Both the position numbers and the translations under genes were made by a program. Source: GH45 sp046704385 (GTDB taxonomy: Bacteria; Bacteroidota; Bacteroidia; Bacteroidales; SZUA-534). From it: DNA of 60,357 bases. The notes below the pieces were generated by a model, which was not told where the DNA came from, ran no database searches, and was given only the letters and a program-made list of their open reading frames with translations. Location: positions 1 to 60,357 of the forward strand of contig JBJKSB010000064.1 of the NCBI GenBank assembly GCA_046704385.1, read 5' to 3'. Each line of letters opens with the position of its first letter. Position 1 is the first letter of the stretch. Of this stretch, positions 8,414-18,093 are shown one piece after another.

Positions 8414-8566
8414 ATATTATGGAACTTCAATAAATCTCTTTTTATGTAATTCGAGTCCGCTCCACTTGTTATTCACACATTTAAAAACTATTTTCAAAAA
8501 TTATTTTTAAAGCAGAGTGAGTATAACAACCCACCTAATTGTTATAACTAATGAAATTTGATAAAC

Positions 8567-9637
8567 ATGACTTTAAATCAAAAAATAGAATATATAAGGA
8601 AAACTGCCTCGGGTGAAATTGAGTGGGATGAACAGAAGATTGCTGATCTAATAGGCGATAATGAAGCGGAAGTAAAGCAGGAAATGCTATCGCAACTTGA
8701 ACAATTTTACGATAATAACCCTGAAAATGACCAGTACCATGAATTAAGGATTAACAACCTGTACCAATTACGTAATAGTTTAAAACAGAGGAGGCAAAAA
8801 GTTATTCAAAAACGTTTCCGGACCGTTTCAAAAGTCGCCGCAAGCATTTTGGTGCTTATCTCACTAGGTTTTATTGCCAGGACTCAATATATCCAAACCC
8901 ACGAAACAGTACAATATTGCACCATTTCAACACCTTTGGGATCGAAGTCGAACGTGACTTTACCCGATGGCACCCAGGTAATGCTTAATGCAGGCAGCCA
9001 GCTTAAATTCCCAAGGAATTTTTCGGGAAAAACCCGTGAAGTTTTTCTAACAGGCGAAGGCTTTTTTGATGTCACCAAAAATAAAAAGAAACCATTTTTA
9101 GTTCAAACATCTGATATCACTATAAAAGTATTGGGCACGGCTTTTAATGTCAAATCTTATCCCGAGGAAGGTACAATTGAAACAACCTTAATCAGAGGAG
9201 CAGTAACCATTTCCGGTCGCGGTCCCGAAAGGGCAAAAATGGAAAAACTGTATCTGAAACCCGATCAAAAGGCAACTTTTATACGAAAAACAGGCAAAAT
9301 TATGGACGACGGTAGTCTGGGGCAGTATGCCAATTCAAATGTCAACCGAAAAGAACAGCTGATACTGAACGATAAGGTTAATACCGAATTGGAAATGGCC
9401 TGGATGAATAACAAATTGATTTTCAAAAATGAAACGTTCGAAAGCCTGATTGTTAAATTAGAACGGTGGTATAACGTTGATATACAAGTAACCGACAAAG
9501 ATTTTCTTAAGTATCATTACGATGGGGTTATTGAAAATGAAACCATTAATGAAGTAATGGAAATCATAAAGCCAACAATGAATTTCAATTATACAATAAA
9601 TCATAATAAGATAGTGATTTCAAAAGCTGCCGTATAA
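8567..9637 (+). CDS. FecR-family anti-sigma factor
   Basis: A 356-aa inner-membrane protein. An N-terminal cytoplasmic domain of about 85 residues is followed by one membrane helix (VAASILVLISLGFIA, near 87-101). Next comes the periplasmic FecR domain (GSKSNVTLPDGTQVMLNAGS, GEGFFDVTKNKKKPF, LGTAFNVKSYP) and a C-terminal DUF4974 region (ESLIVKLERWYNVDIQV). It holds the ECF sigma factor inactive until the STN domain of the partner SusC signals transport. I chose the ATG at 8567 over a TTG three codons upstream. SusC1 follows 35 bp after the stop. The gene is normally adjacent to its sigma gene; here the HigBA cassette separates them by about 1.16 kb. Confidence 0.93.
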   Translation: MTLNQKIEYIRKTASGEIEWDEQKIADLIGDNEAEVKQEMLSQLEQFYDNNPENDQYHELRINNLYQLRNSLKQRRQKVIQKRFRTVSKVAASILVLISLGFIARTQYIQTHETVQYCTISTPLGSKSNVTLPDGTQVMLNAGSQLKFPRNFSGKTREVFLTGEGFFDVTKNKKKPFLVQTSDITIKVLGTAFNVKSYPEEGTIETTLIRGAVTISGRGPERAKMEKLYLKPDQKATFIRKTGKIMDDGSLGQYANSNVNRKEQLILNDKVNTELEMAWMNNKLIFKNETFESLIVKLERWYNVDIQVTDKDFLKYHYDGVIENETINEVMEIIKPTMNFNYTINHNKIVISKAAV

Positions 9638-9672
9638 ATAACAGGCTGCTTATGGGTGTTTTAACAGGGAAA

Positions 9673-12600
9673 ATGAAAAAAATAGATAAATATTTAAAGC
9701 TGATTTTGCTGTGCGGATTTCAATGCACACAAGCCATTTATTTGCCTGTTTTCGCCCAGGATCAGCATAAGAAAATAACAATAAAGTTAAACGATGTAAC
9801 TATTATCCAGATTTTCGATGCTATCGAGGCACAAACCGGATATAAATTCTTTTTTCAACGCGAACAACTTGATACTGAAAAAAAGCAAGCCATAAATGTT
9901 AAAAGCATAAACCTTGAAACGTTACTAAATCAGCTTTTTAAAGATGGCGATATAAAATTCAGGATACTCGAAAATAATGTGGTTGTAATTTATAAATACG
10001 ACAATACCAAAGCTGTTAAGGTTTCGGGTACGGTAATCGATCATGTTAACAGAACAGGAATACCGGGAGTAAATGTAGTTGTTGGTGGCTCAACGAAAGG
10101 TACAACCACCGATGCCCTGGGCCAATTTAACCTGGAACTTTCTGAAGATGAAAACAATCTTGAATTCTCTTTTATGGGTTATGTGCCCAAAGTGGTGTTT
10201 GTAAATAATGATACCATCTTAAATATTGAACTTGAACAGGATATTCTCAATCTGGACGAAGTGGTTGTGGTTGGTTATGGTACACAAAAAAGAAGCGACC
10301 TTACCGGTTCAATTGCGACTATTGCCTACAAGGAAATAAATGAAACACCCCGGCAAAGTGTCGAGAATGAACTGCAAGGCAGGGCGGCAGGAGTGCAAAT
10401 AACTCAGAATTCAGGTTCGCCCGGTTCGGAGGCAATGGTGCGCATCAGGGGAGTAGGAACCGTGGGCAATTCCGATCCTTTGTATGTTATCGATGGTATG
10501 TTTGTAAATGCAACAGCCATTAAATATTTGAATCCCGGTGATATTGAATCGGTTGAAATACTTAAAGATGCATCAGCATCGGCAATTTATGGATCAAGAG
10601 CAGCCAATGGAGTAGTACTAATCAGCACTAAACAGGGACAACCCGGCAAAGACAAACTTGAAATAAACACTTACAGCGGTGTACAGGAAGTATGGAATAC
10701 CATTGATGTTTGCAATGCTGAGGAATATGCCACATTGTATAATAAAATCAGGGAAACTGATAACAAACCATCTTTTTTTGATGATCCCGCCGCATTAGGA
10801 AAAGGAACATTCTGGCAGGATGAGATTTTCCGAAAAGCGTTGGTAAAAAATATTGAGTTAAGCGCTTCAGGGGGAAACGAAAAATCAACTTATCATATCA
10901 GCGGAAGTGTGTTAAACCAGGATGGTATCGTGCGAAAATCAAGTTATCAACGAATATCATTCCGCGTAAATTCAAGTCACCGCATATTGCCAAAAATTGA
11001 GCTTGGCGAAAATTTTGCTTTTACCCATTCGTTGGCAACTAATGTAGCTGAAGATGATGAATATACAAGTATCACCCTTAACGCCGTAATATTCGATCCA
11101 ACGGTTCCGGTTTATGATACCTCAGGAAACTGGACTTCATCCCGGACTGGCGGAGGAAACAACCCGGTAGCTCTGGTTGACCTGACAAACGATAAAACTT
11201 TAACAAACAGTTTTTTAGGAACCAGTTACCTTAAGTGGCAACTGTTAAATAATCTTTCGTTTAAAACAAGTTTTGGTATCGACTTATCGTATCCCGAGCG
11301 AAGCATATTTTATCCCAGTTATTATATTTCACCATCGTCAAAAAGGGACGAAAATGAAGTTCGAAAAAGCTTTGAAAAGAATTTTACCTGGTTGTCGGAA
11401 AATACACTTACTTACCAGGCACATTTTGCTGAAAATAATTATCTGACCATATTATTGGGTGCCACAGCACAATCGTACCGTCGCGATTACCTGGAAGGTG
11501 GCAGGCGCAATGTACCAAGCAACAATCCCGATATGCAATATTTAAGTGCCAGCAACGATTCAAGATATTTTTATGCGGAAGGAACAGCCATTGAATCTTC
11601 AATTTTATCGGCCCTGGCCCGGGTAAATTATTCATATCAAAACAAGTATCTGGTTACAGCCAGTATCCGCCGCGATGGTTCTTCAAAGTTTGGACCCGAT
11701 AACCGTTACGGAACATTCCCATCAGTAAGTGTCGGATGGAAAATCACCAACGAACCTTTTATGAGCCGATTTCCCATGGTGTCGAACCTTAAACTGAGGG
11801 CAGGCTGGGGTCAGATTGGTAACCAGGAAATTGGTGATTATCGGTATGTAACTTCAGTAATTTCCGGACAAAACTATACAATTGGCATACCCTCAACCAC
11901 CTGGAATGGCGCAGCACCTTTAAATATCGCCAACAGCGAAATACATTGGGAGACCTGTGAACAAACCAATATCGGAATCGATTTTGCCGCTTTTAAAAAT
12001 AAACTGGAAATAACTTCCGATTATTTTATCAAAACCACCAAGAACATGTTGGTTAATTTGCCTGTGCCAGGGGTTACAGGCGTTACAACCCCGGCAACGG
12101 TTAATGCAGGTTCGGTTCAAAACAAGGGTATTGAGATTACCATTAATTATCGCAACTATAATCACGAAGTTAAATATGAAATTGGGACAAATTTCAGCAG
12201 CATACAAAACAAAGTGTTAAGCCTGGGAGAATCAGGTGAACCCATTTATTCAACATCGGTCCGTAGCAGTACCGATTTAATTGCTATCACGCGCGAGGGA
12301 GGTTCCATTGCTTCTTTTTATGGATTTAAAACCAACGGTCTTTTTCAGCAATCCGATGATACAAATGGAGACGGATTAGTGGAAAATCAGCCTTATACAT
12401 TGTCGGCAAATGGGGAAAAAATTTATGCCCAGCCCAAGGCGGCTCCCGGCGATGTTCGTTTTGTTGACATTAATGGCGATGGCAAGCTAACCAGCGAAGA
12501 CCGAACCATAATCGGAAGTCCACTGCCCAAATTTACTTATGGATTGACAGGCTCCGTTTATTGGAAAAACTTTGATTTGGGAATTTTTCTGCAGGGTGTT

Positions 12601-13023
12601 TACGGAAATCAGATTTATAACAGCCTGAATTATTTTCTGATGTATAATGGAACTTATAATCTCAGTTCGCAAATGAAAAATTACTGGACTCCTGAAAATA
12701 TCAATACCAATATACCCCGTCTGGATGCCACTAGCAGTAATGAGAACCTACGGTTTTCCGACCGGTTTATTGAGGACGGTTCATACTTACGGATCAAAAC
12801 CCTTTCAATAGGATATACATTACCAGTGGCTGTTTTAAGCAAATTGCACATCTCTAAATTCAGGGTTTATTTAAGCGCACAAAACCTGTACAGTTTTACA
12901 CATTATTCAGGTTTCGATCCAGAAGTTGGCATGGGTAATCAAGGCACTCTGGATATTGGTGTCGATAAGGGAATTTATCCACAAGCCAGAGTTTATCAAA
13001 TGGGAATTAATGTCACATTTTAA
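9673..13023 (+). CDS. SusC-like TonB-dependent transporter with STN signalling domain (SusC1)
   Basis: An outer-membrane oligosaccharide importer of about 1116 aa. Order: signal peptide ending VFAQ; an STN domain (ITIKLNDVTIIQIFDAIEAQ onward) for signalling to FecR; a carboxypeptidase-like regulatory domain (VSGTVIDHVNRTGIPGVNVV); the plug with the typical DEVVVVGYGTQKRSDLTGSI; and a 22-strand barrel ending in the aromatic-rich QMGINVTF. The ATG at 9673 gives a normal signal peptide; an upstream ATG at 9652 would add seven residues. The SusD partner starts 6 bp downstream. The STN domain links this transporter to the sigma/anti-sigma pair, so it is both importer and sensor of the locus. Confidence 0.95.
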   Translation: MKKIDKYLKLILLCGFQCTQAIYLPVFAQDQHKKITIKLNDVTIIQIFDAIEAQTGYKFFFQREQLDTEKKQAINVKSINLETLLNQLFKDGDIKFRILENNVVVIYKYDNTKAVKVSGTVIDHVNRTGIPGVNVVVGGSTKGTTTDALGQFNLELSEDENNLEFSFMGYVPKVVFVNNDTILNIELEQDILNLDEVVVVGYGTQKRSDLTGSIATIAYKEINETPRQSVENELQGRAAGVQITQNSGSPGSEAMVRIRGVGTVGNSDPLYVIDGMFVNATAIKYLNPGDIESVEILKDASASAIYGSRAANGVVLISTKQGQPGKDKLEINTYSGVQEVWNTIDVCNAEEYATLYNKIRETDNKPSFFDDPAALGKGTFWQDEIFRKALVKNIELSASGGNEKSTYHISGSVLNQDGIVRKSSYQRISFRVNSSHRILPKIELGENFAFTHSLATNVAEDDEYTSITLNAVIFDPTVPVYDTSGNWTSSRTGGGNNPVALVDLTNDKTLTNSFLGTSYLKWQLLNNLSFKTSFGIDLSYPERSIFYPSYYISPSSKRDENEVRKSFEKNFTWLSENTLTYQAHFAENNYLTILLGATAQSYRRDYLEGGRRNVPSNNPDMQYLSASNDSRYFYAEGTAIESSILSALARVNYSYQNKYLVTASIRRDGSSKFGPDNRYGTFPSVSVGWKITNEPFMSRFPMVSNLKLRAGWGQIGNQEIGDYRYVTSVISGQNYTIGIPSTTWNGAAPLNIANSEIHWETCEQTNIGIDFAAFKNKLEITSDYFIKTTKNMLVNLPVPGVTGVTTPATVNAGSVQNKGIEITINYRNYNHEVKYEIGTNFSSIQNKVLSLGESGEPIYSTSVRSSTDLIAITREGGSIASFYGFKTNGLFQQSDDTNGDGLVENQPYTLSANGEKIYAQPKAAPGDVRFVDINGDGKLTSEDRTIIGSPLPKFTYGLTGSVYWKNFDLGIFLQGVYGNQIYNSLNYFLMYNGTYNLSSQMKNYWTPENINTNIPRLDATSSNENLRFSDRFIEDGSYLRIKTLSIGYTLPVAVLSKLHISKFRVYLSAQNLYSFTHYSGFDPEVGMGNQGTLDIGVDKGIYPQARVYQMGINVTF

Positions 13024-13029
13024 CAGCAA

Positions 13030-14634
13030 ATGAATAAACTGATCTACATAATTTTCATAGTACTGATGCTCCCGGCATGCGAATCCTTTTTGGATAAGGA
13101 GCCTCTTGGTATGGAATCGGATGCTTCGTTTTATACCACTCCCGAAGCTATGGATCAGGCACTTGCTGCCACTTATGACGTGATGACTACCCGCGATTTA
13201 TACGAAGTAAAAGACTGGGCTTTCGGCGATGTTGCTTCCGATGATGCAGAAGCCGGCGGCCAGGAAGGCGGAAATGACCTTCCTCCGATGCAGGATATAA
13301 ACAGCTTTATCCATATTTCCGCAAACAGGTATTGCAGCGAGTGGTGGAAAGAACTCTACAAAGGAATTTACCGGGCAAATATTGTGTTGGAAAAAATTGG
13401 TGCTGTGACCATGGATGAAACCCTGAAAAAACAAATGATTGCTGAAGCAAAGTTTTTAAGGGCCATGTATCATTTTGATTTGTTGAAAGTTTATGGTGAT
13501 ATTCCTATCGTTGATCACGTTTTAGAACCCAGCGAATACAAACAGGCCCGCAAACCTGTGTCCGAAGTTTTGCATTTTATTGAGAATGATTTAAAACAAG
13601 CCTATCCCGATTTGCCCTTAATGTATGGAAACAATGATTATGGGAGAGTGACTAAAGGTGCTGCCATGTCGCTGTTGACCAAAGCGCTGATTTTTGAATC
13701 GTCGTACGCGCATATTAATTTGTATCCAAATACGCAGGAAAAATGGGATGAGGCATTGAAAATGGCCGAAGCCGTTATGGATCTGGGAGTTTATGAACTG
13801 GTTCATGGCAATTACCAGGTTTTAAATACCACCGAAGTTCCTCAGCGAACGGTTTCTGCCTACGAATATTTATTTACGGATGAAGGCGAAAACAGCCCTG
13901 AGTCAATTTTTGATATTCAGTGCTATAACGATGGTTTCGACTATTATAGTTCATCCGGACAGGGAAAAACCGTACACCAAATGGTTCGTGATATTTTTGT
14001 CCGTCAACCCGATGGTAGTTTGGTATCAAAACCGGGTCCGGGTTGGGGATTTGTAAACCCAACAGATGAATTTGTTAACGAATTTGAAAAAGGTGATCCC
14101 CGCTTACACGCCACCGTAGCCTTTGTAGGCGATAGTTTGCTGGTTTCCGTTGATGGAAAAGTTGAGTGGGAACTTTACAACATGAAACAAACCGTAAACA
14201 ACCGTTTATCGAAAAAAGCAGTGGCTCATCCTTTTTATCAGGGTTTGCAATGGTTCCAGTGCGATTTAAATATGAAACGGATACGATATGCCGATTTAAT
14301 TCTTTGGGCTGCGGAAGCCTCTTATCGGTTGGGAAATAATGCTAAAGCAATCAAGTACGTAAATATGATCAGGGAGCGCGCGCGAAGTTGTGGAAACACA
14401 GGGGTTCCGGCCGATCTGAATGCAGTTACTTTCGACGATATTATCCACGAGCGACGTGTGGAGCTGGGCTTGGAAGGCCATCGGTTTTTTGACATTGTTC
14501 GTTGGGGAATTGCCGGTAAGGTATTAAGGGCTCAGGGCAAGCCTTTTGTAGATGGCAAACATGAGCGCTTCCCGATTGGGGAGGACGAAATAGTTTTAAG
14601 CGACGGGGTTTTGGTTCAAAATAATGGGTATTAA
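13030..14634 (+). CDS. SusD-like glycan-binding lipoprotein (SusD1)
   Basis: A 534-aa surface lipoprotein with lipobox LPAC near residue 17. It begins CESFLDKEPLGM, as is typical of SusD/RagB proteins. TPR-like helical segments follow (MIAEAKFLRAMYHFDLLKVY, GRVTKGAAMSLLTKALIF). The conserved C-terminal block FDDIIHERRVELGLEGHRFF with DIVRW is present. The protein caps SusC1 and hands over the glycan. The gap to SusC1 is 6 bp, confirming the pair. The GH92 enzyme follows after about 75 bp. Confidence 0.95.
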   Translation: MNKLIYIIFIVLMLPACESFLDKEPLGMESDASFYTTPEAMDQALAATYDVMTTRDLYEVKDWAFGDVASDDAEAGGQEGGNDLPPMQDINSFIHISANRYCSEWWKELYKGIYRANIVLEKIGAVTMDETLKKQMIAEAKFLRAMYHFDLLKVYGDIPIVDHVLEPSEYKQARKPVSEVLHFIENDLKQAYPDLPLMYGNNDYGRVTKGAAMSLLTKALIFESSYAHINLYPNTQEKWDEALKMAEAVMDLGVYELVHGNYQVLNTTEVPQRTVSAYEYLFTDEGENSPESIFDIQCYNDGFDYYSSSGQGKTVHQMVRDIFVRQPDGSLVSKPGPGWGFVNPTDEFVNEFEKGDPRLHATVAFVGDSLLVSVDGKVEWELYNMKQTVNNRLSKKAVAHPFYQGLQWFQCDLNMKRIRYADLILWAAEASYRLGNNAKAIKYVNMIRERARSCGNTGVPADLNAVTFDDIIHERRVELGLEGHRFFDIVRWGIAGKVLRAQGKPFVDGKHERFPIGEDEIVLSDGVLVQNNGY

Positions 14635-14708
14635 TAATTAAAAAACGTATATATAGATTAAACGTAGTTAGTTAAAACAAACATTTGTAAGAAATTAAAT
14701 CATTAAAT

Positions 14709-16931
14709 ATGAGACAAATATCATTTATTTGGCAGGTTATAGTATTGTCTTTACTTTTAGCAGGTTGTGGCACAAAAAATTACACACAATATGTAAATCC
14801 ATTTATTGGTACAGCAAGTAATGGCCATACTTTTCCGGGTGCCGTACAACCTTTTGGGATGGTGAGTGTATCGCCCCATACGGTTTGCAACGGTTATTCG
14901 GAACAAAATTCTCCGGCAGGATACAAATACGGGGCTAAATACATTTATGGTTTTGGCCATGTTCATTTGAGCGGCGTGGGTTGTAACGATCTGGGTTCGG
15001 TAATCCTAACGCCTTATTCAGGAAAACTTAGTTTTTCACCCGACATGTACCGTTCAGCCTATGATAATGAGGTGGCAAAACCCGGTTACTATGCTGTAAC
15101 ACTCAGCGACTATAATATTCATTGTGAGATGACTGCCTCTTTGCGATCAGGCATAAGCCGCTATACATTCTATGACCATGAACCTTCATATATTCTGGTC
15201 GATCCATTCCGTGCATTGGGAAATACTAATGGAGGCTATGTCAAAATAAATGCTGATAATTCAGTGGAAGGCTGGAACAATTGCGGAAACTTTTGCGATA
15301 AAGGTACCAGCCAGCAAGTGTTTTTTTATGCCGAATTCAATTCACAACCCCTGAAATCAGGAATTTCACAAAAGGGGAAAGAGATTGCAAATACTTCGTG
15401 TGAAGGCGACAGCATACTGGCATATTTTGAATTTGAGCCCAATACTGAGGTTATGGTCAAAGTGGGTATTTCATATGTTAGTACCGCTAATGCCAAACTA
15501 AATGTTAAAACCGAAATACCCGCCTGGGATTTTGAACACGTTGCAGAAGATGCAAATACAGCCTGGAATAATGAATTGTCAAAAGTTCAGGTGCAAACAA
15601 AAAATGCCGACGATATGACCATTTTTTATACCGGTTTGTACCATATGCTAATTCATCCCAATGTTTTTGAAGATGTTAACGGTGAATATGTGGCCATGAA
15701 AACCAAGGAAGTTAAAACGCTTCAGGATGGTGAACACCGGTATACCGTGTTTTCATTGTGGGATACTTACAGAGATCTGCTCCCATTTTATACCCTGATT
15801 TATCCTGAAAGGCAAACAGATATGCTACGATCGATGGTTGATATGTATAAGGAAGGCGGCAGTTTGCCAAAATGGGAACTGGCTTCAAATGAAACAGATG
15901 TGATGGTTGGCGATCCGGCAATACCTGCTATTGTTGATTCGTATATGAAAGGTTTTAAAGATTTTGATGTTGAAGCCGCTTATGAAGGAATGATAAAAAA
16001 TGCTACCGATACCAGTGATAAATCATTTCGCTACAGCAATAAACAGTATGTCAGAAATCATGGTTTTATTCCTGAGGACGATCAGGGGGACGGTTTCCAT
16101 TGGGGGTCGGTATCAACATCGCTTGAATATAATTATGCTGACTGGTGCATCGCACAGATGGCCAATAAACTCAACAAAACAACCGACTACAACCATTACA
16201 TGGAAATGGCCGAAGGTTATAAAAACTATTATGATTCAACTTACAAATTATTACGTCCGAAAAATAAAGATCTAAGCTGGCTCGAACCTTTTCATCCTGA
16301 TACCACCGAAGGTAGCAAATTTTGGCAATACAGCGGTGGCCCAGGCTATGTAGAAGGAAATTCATGGCAATATACATGGTTTGTTCCTCACGATATTAAA
16401 GGTTTAATTGATTTAATGGGCGGCGGTGAATCCTTTTCAAAACAACTTCAAAAATGCTTTGATACAGGTAATTTCATAATGGCCAACGAGCCCGATATGG
16501 CTTATCCATATCTGTTCAATTATGTTCCGGGTAGTGAATGGCAGGCACAGGAAAAAGTTCGAGAGTATATCCATAAATCGTTTCAAAATGCGCCCGATGG
16601 TTTGCCCGGAAACGATGACTGTGGTGTAACATCATGTTGGATGGTATTTTCGTCGCTCGGCTTCTACCCCGATTGTCCCGGTGATAACAAATATATGCTC
16701 ACCAGTCCTTTATTTGACAAAATAAGCATAAAGTTGAACAAGAATTATTATCCGGCAGGTGAACTGAATATTGAAGTAAAAAATAATGCCCCGGAAAATA
16801 CGTACATTAGCAATATTACATTTAACAATCAAAGACTTAAAGCCCCATGGCTAACTCATAAACAATTGACAAGCGGAGCAAATGTTGTTATGGAATTGGG
16901 AAACAGTCCGGTTAAAGACCTATTTAAATAA
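14709..16931 (+). CDS. GH92 exo-alpha-mannosidase, lipoprotein (GH92 no. 1)
   Basis: A 740-aa lipoprotein (lipobox LLLAGC, cysteine near residue 20). GH92 enzymes are calcium-dependent inverting exo-alpha-mannosidases. The family start motif is present: YVNPFIGTASNGHTFPGA, then QPFGMVS. The acid-bearing motif VEGNSWQYTWFVPHD places the expected catalytic Glu at 549. The base motif GNDDCG (634-639) is canonical. Other family blocks (LWDTYRDLLPFYTLIYPE, GLIDLMGGGESF, MVFSSLGFYP) are intact. It belongs to the SusC1/SusD1 operon and is followed 22 bp later by the GH16 gene. Linkage specificity (alpha-1,2, 1,3, 1,4 or 1,6) cannot be read from this. Confidence 0.94.
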   Translation: MRQISFIWQVIVLSLLLAGCGTKNYTQYVNPFIGTASNGHTFPGAVQPFGMVSVSPHTVCNGYSEQNSPAGYKYGAKYIYGFGHVHLSGVGCNDLGSVILTPYSGKLSFSPDMYRSAYDNEVAKPGYYAVTLSDYNIHCEMTASLRSGISRYTFYDHEPSYILVDPFRALGNTNGGYVKINADNSVEGWNNCGNFCDKGTSQQVFFYAEFNSQPLKSGISQKGKEIANTSCEGDSILAYFEFEPNTEVMVKVGISYVSTANAKLNVKTEIPAWDFEHVAEDANTAWNNELSKVQVQTKNADDMTIFYTGLYHMLIHPNVFEDVNGEYVAMKTKEVKTLQDGEHRYTVFSLWDTYRDLLPFYTLIYPERQTDMLRSMVDMYKEGGSLPKWELASNETDVMVGDPAIPAIVDSYMKGFKDFDVEAAYEGMIKNATDTSDKSFRYSNKQYVRNHGFIPEDDQGDGFHWGSVSTSLEYNYADWCIAQMANKLNKTTDYNHYMEMAEGYKNYYDSTYKLLRPKNKDLSWLEPFHPDTTEGSKFWQYSGGPGYVEGNSWQYTWFVPHDIKGLIDLMGGGESFSKQLQKCFDTGNFIMANEPDMAYPYLFNYVPGSEWQAQEKVREYIHKSFQNAPDGLPGNDDCGVTSCWMVFSSLGFYPDCPGDNKYMLTSPLFDKISIKLNKNYYPAGELNIEVKNNAPENTYISNITFNNQRLKAPWLTHKQLTSGANVVMELGNSPVKDLFK

Positions 16932-16953
16932 TGCAAAACTAAAACTACTTAAT

Positions 16954-18054
16954 ATGAAAAACCTTATTTTTTTACTGACAAACATATTGCTGTTTTCAGC
17001 AGTTGGATTTGCTCAACAGGTAAACAACGCACAACCTGCAAATGCGGGCGATCTGATTTGGTCCGACGAGTTTGATGGTACGGGCGCACCCGATCCTTCA
17101 AAATGGGACAGACCTGAATATAACCGTCGCGATAATGCCAATGGCCCCGATGATTGGTGGAGTAACGACGATTCATATCTTGACGGAAATGGACACCTGA
17201 TAATCCGGATTCGCAAAATTGCCAACAAAAATAATGACGGTGACTCCTGCGACTATAGCACAGGCGTTGTGAGAACACTTGGAAAATATGAACCAACGTA
17301 TGGCCGGTTTGTAATCCGTTGCAAATTGCCCACCCAGGCAGGTTGGTGGGTTGCTTTTTGGATGATGCAGGGCGACCAGGGCTCCGTTGGCAACGGTGGT
17401 GTTGATGGTTCGGAGGTTGATATTATGGAAGCCTTCGGTTGGTCCGATAAAATTAATCATGCCATTCACTGGGACGGATATGGAGCTGACCATAAATCGG
17501 TTGGTAAAAATGAATTGATTCCTGGTATTCATGAAGGCTTTCATACTTATATGTTAGACTGGTATCCTGAAAAGTACATTTTTTATGTAGATAGTGTAGA
17601 ACAATGGCGCTCCGAAGGCGGAGGTGTATGCAATCAGCCTGGGTACATTAAAGTTACCGGTGAACTATCTACTGAAGACTGGGCTATGAATGAATATTGG
17701 GCTAATAATCCTGCCGATGCTACTTATCCCGATTCCTTAGTAGTAGATTGGGTACGGGTTTACGAATTAGGCGATTATGTTGAACCCGGTACAGGAAGCA
17801 TCGACAAGAAAAATAACGAATTAAAAGTTATCCCAAACCCTGTAAATAATTATCTGACATTGAATTTGCCGGAAACGTACCATGGTGAGTTAACAAATGT
17901 GTCTATTTTAAACAGCCTGGGTCAGGTAACTAAATCGATTAGCTCGGTTGAAGCCGGGTCAAGAGTATCTGTGAAAGACCTTGACAAAGGTATTTACATT
18001 ATTACCGTAAATCACAATGGCTTGCTATATAATCAAAAGTTTATGAAATTATAA
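16954..18054 (+). CDS. Secreted GH16 endo-beta-glucanase with T9SS sorting domain
   Basis: A 366-aa protein: signal peptide ending GFAQQ, a GH16 jelly-roll domain (about 35-275), and a T9SS type-A C-terminal domain (NPVNNYLTLNLPETY to the end). The retaining GH16 catalytic motif is visible as E154-V-D156-I-M-E159. The GH16 family includes laminarinases, lichenases, agarases and others; this motif does not decide between them. The ATG at 16954 gives a proper signal peptide, and upstream codons overlap the end of GH92 no. 1. A beta-glucanase beside alpha-mannosidases would fit attack on fungal cell walls, where beta-glucan carries mannoproteins. That is inference; a beta-linked algal or plant glycan is also possible. 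Confidence 0.9.
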   Translation: MKNLIFLLTNILLFSAVGFAQQVNNAQPANAGDLIWSDEFDGTGAPDPSKWDRPEYNRRDNANGPDDWWSNDDSYLDGNGHLIIRIRKIANKNNDGDSCDYSTGVVRTLGKYEPTYGRFVIRCKLPTQAGWWVAFWMMQGDQGSVGNGGVDGSEVDIMEAFGWSDKINHAIHWDGYGADHKSVGKNELIPGIHEGFHTYMLDWYPEKYIFYVDSVEQWRSEGGGVCNQPGYIKVTGELSTEDWAMNEYWANNPADATYPDSLVVDWVRVYELGDYVEPGTGSIDKKNNELKVIPNPVNNYLTLNLPETYHGELTNVSILNSLGQVTKSISSVEAGSRVSVKDLDKGIYIITVNHNGLLYNQKFMKL

Positions 18055-18093
18055 TTAAGGTAATGGCATTCCACTCAAATTAAGAGATGCATT

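Larger units (their letters stand above)
7439..8482. repeat. Imperfect inverted repeats bounding the HigBA cassette
   Basis: AAATGTGAATAG at 7439-7450 and TATTCACACATTT at 8470-8482 are inverted copies differing by a two-base insertion. A separate 8-bp direct repeat CCACTTGT occurs at 7476-7483 and 8462-8469. The span given is the interval they enclose. They may be the borders of an inserted toxin-antitoxin cassette, but they are short and could be coincidental. Confidence 0.3.

Noticed and set aside
7476..8469. 8-bp direct repeat CCACTTGT as a target-site duplication of the HigBA cassette
   Set aside because: The left copy lies inside the last codons of the antitoxin gene, so it cannot be an outer boundary; 8-mers recur by chance at this scale.
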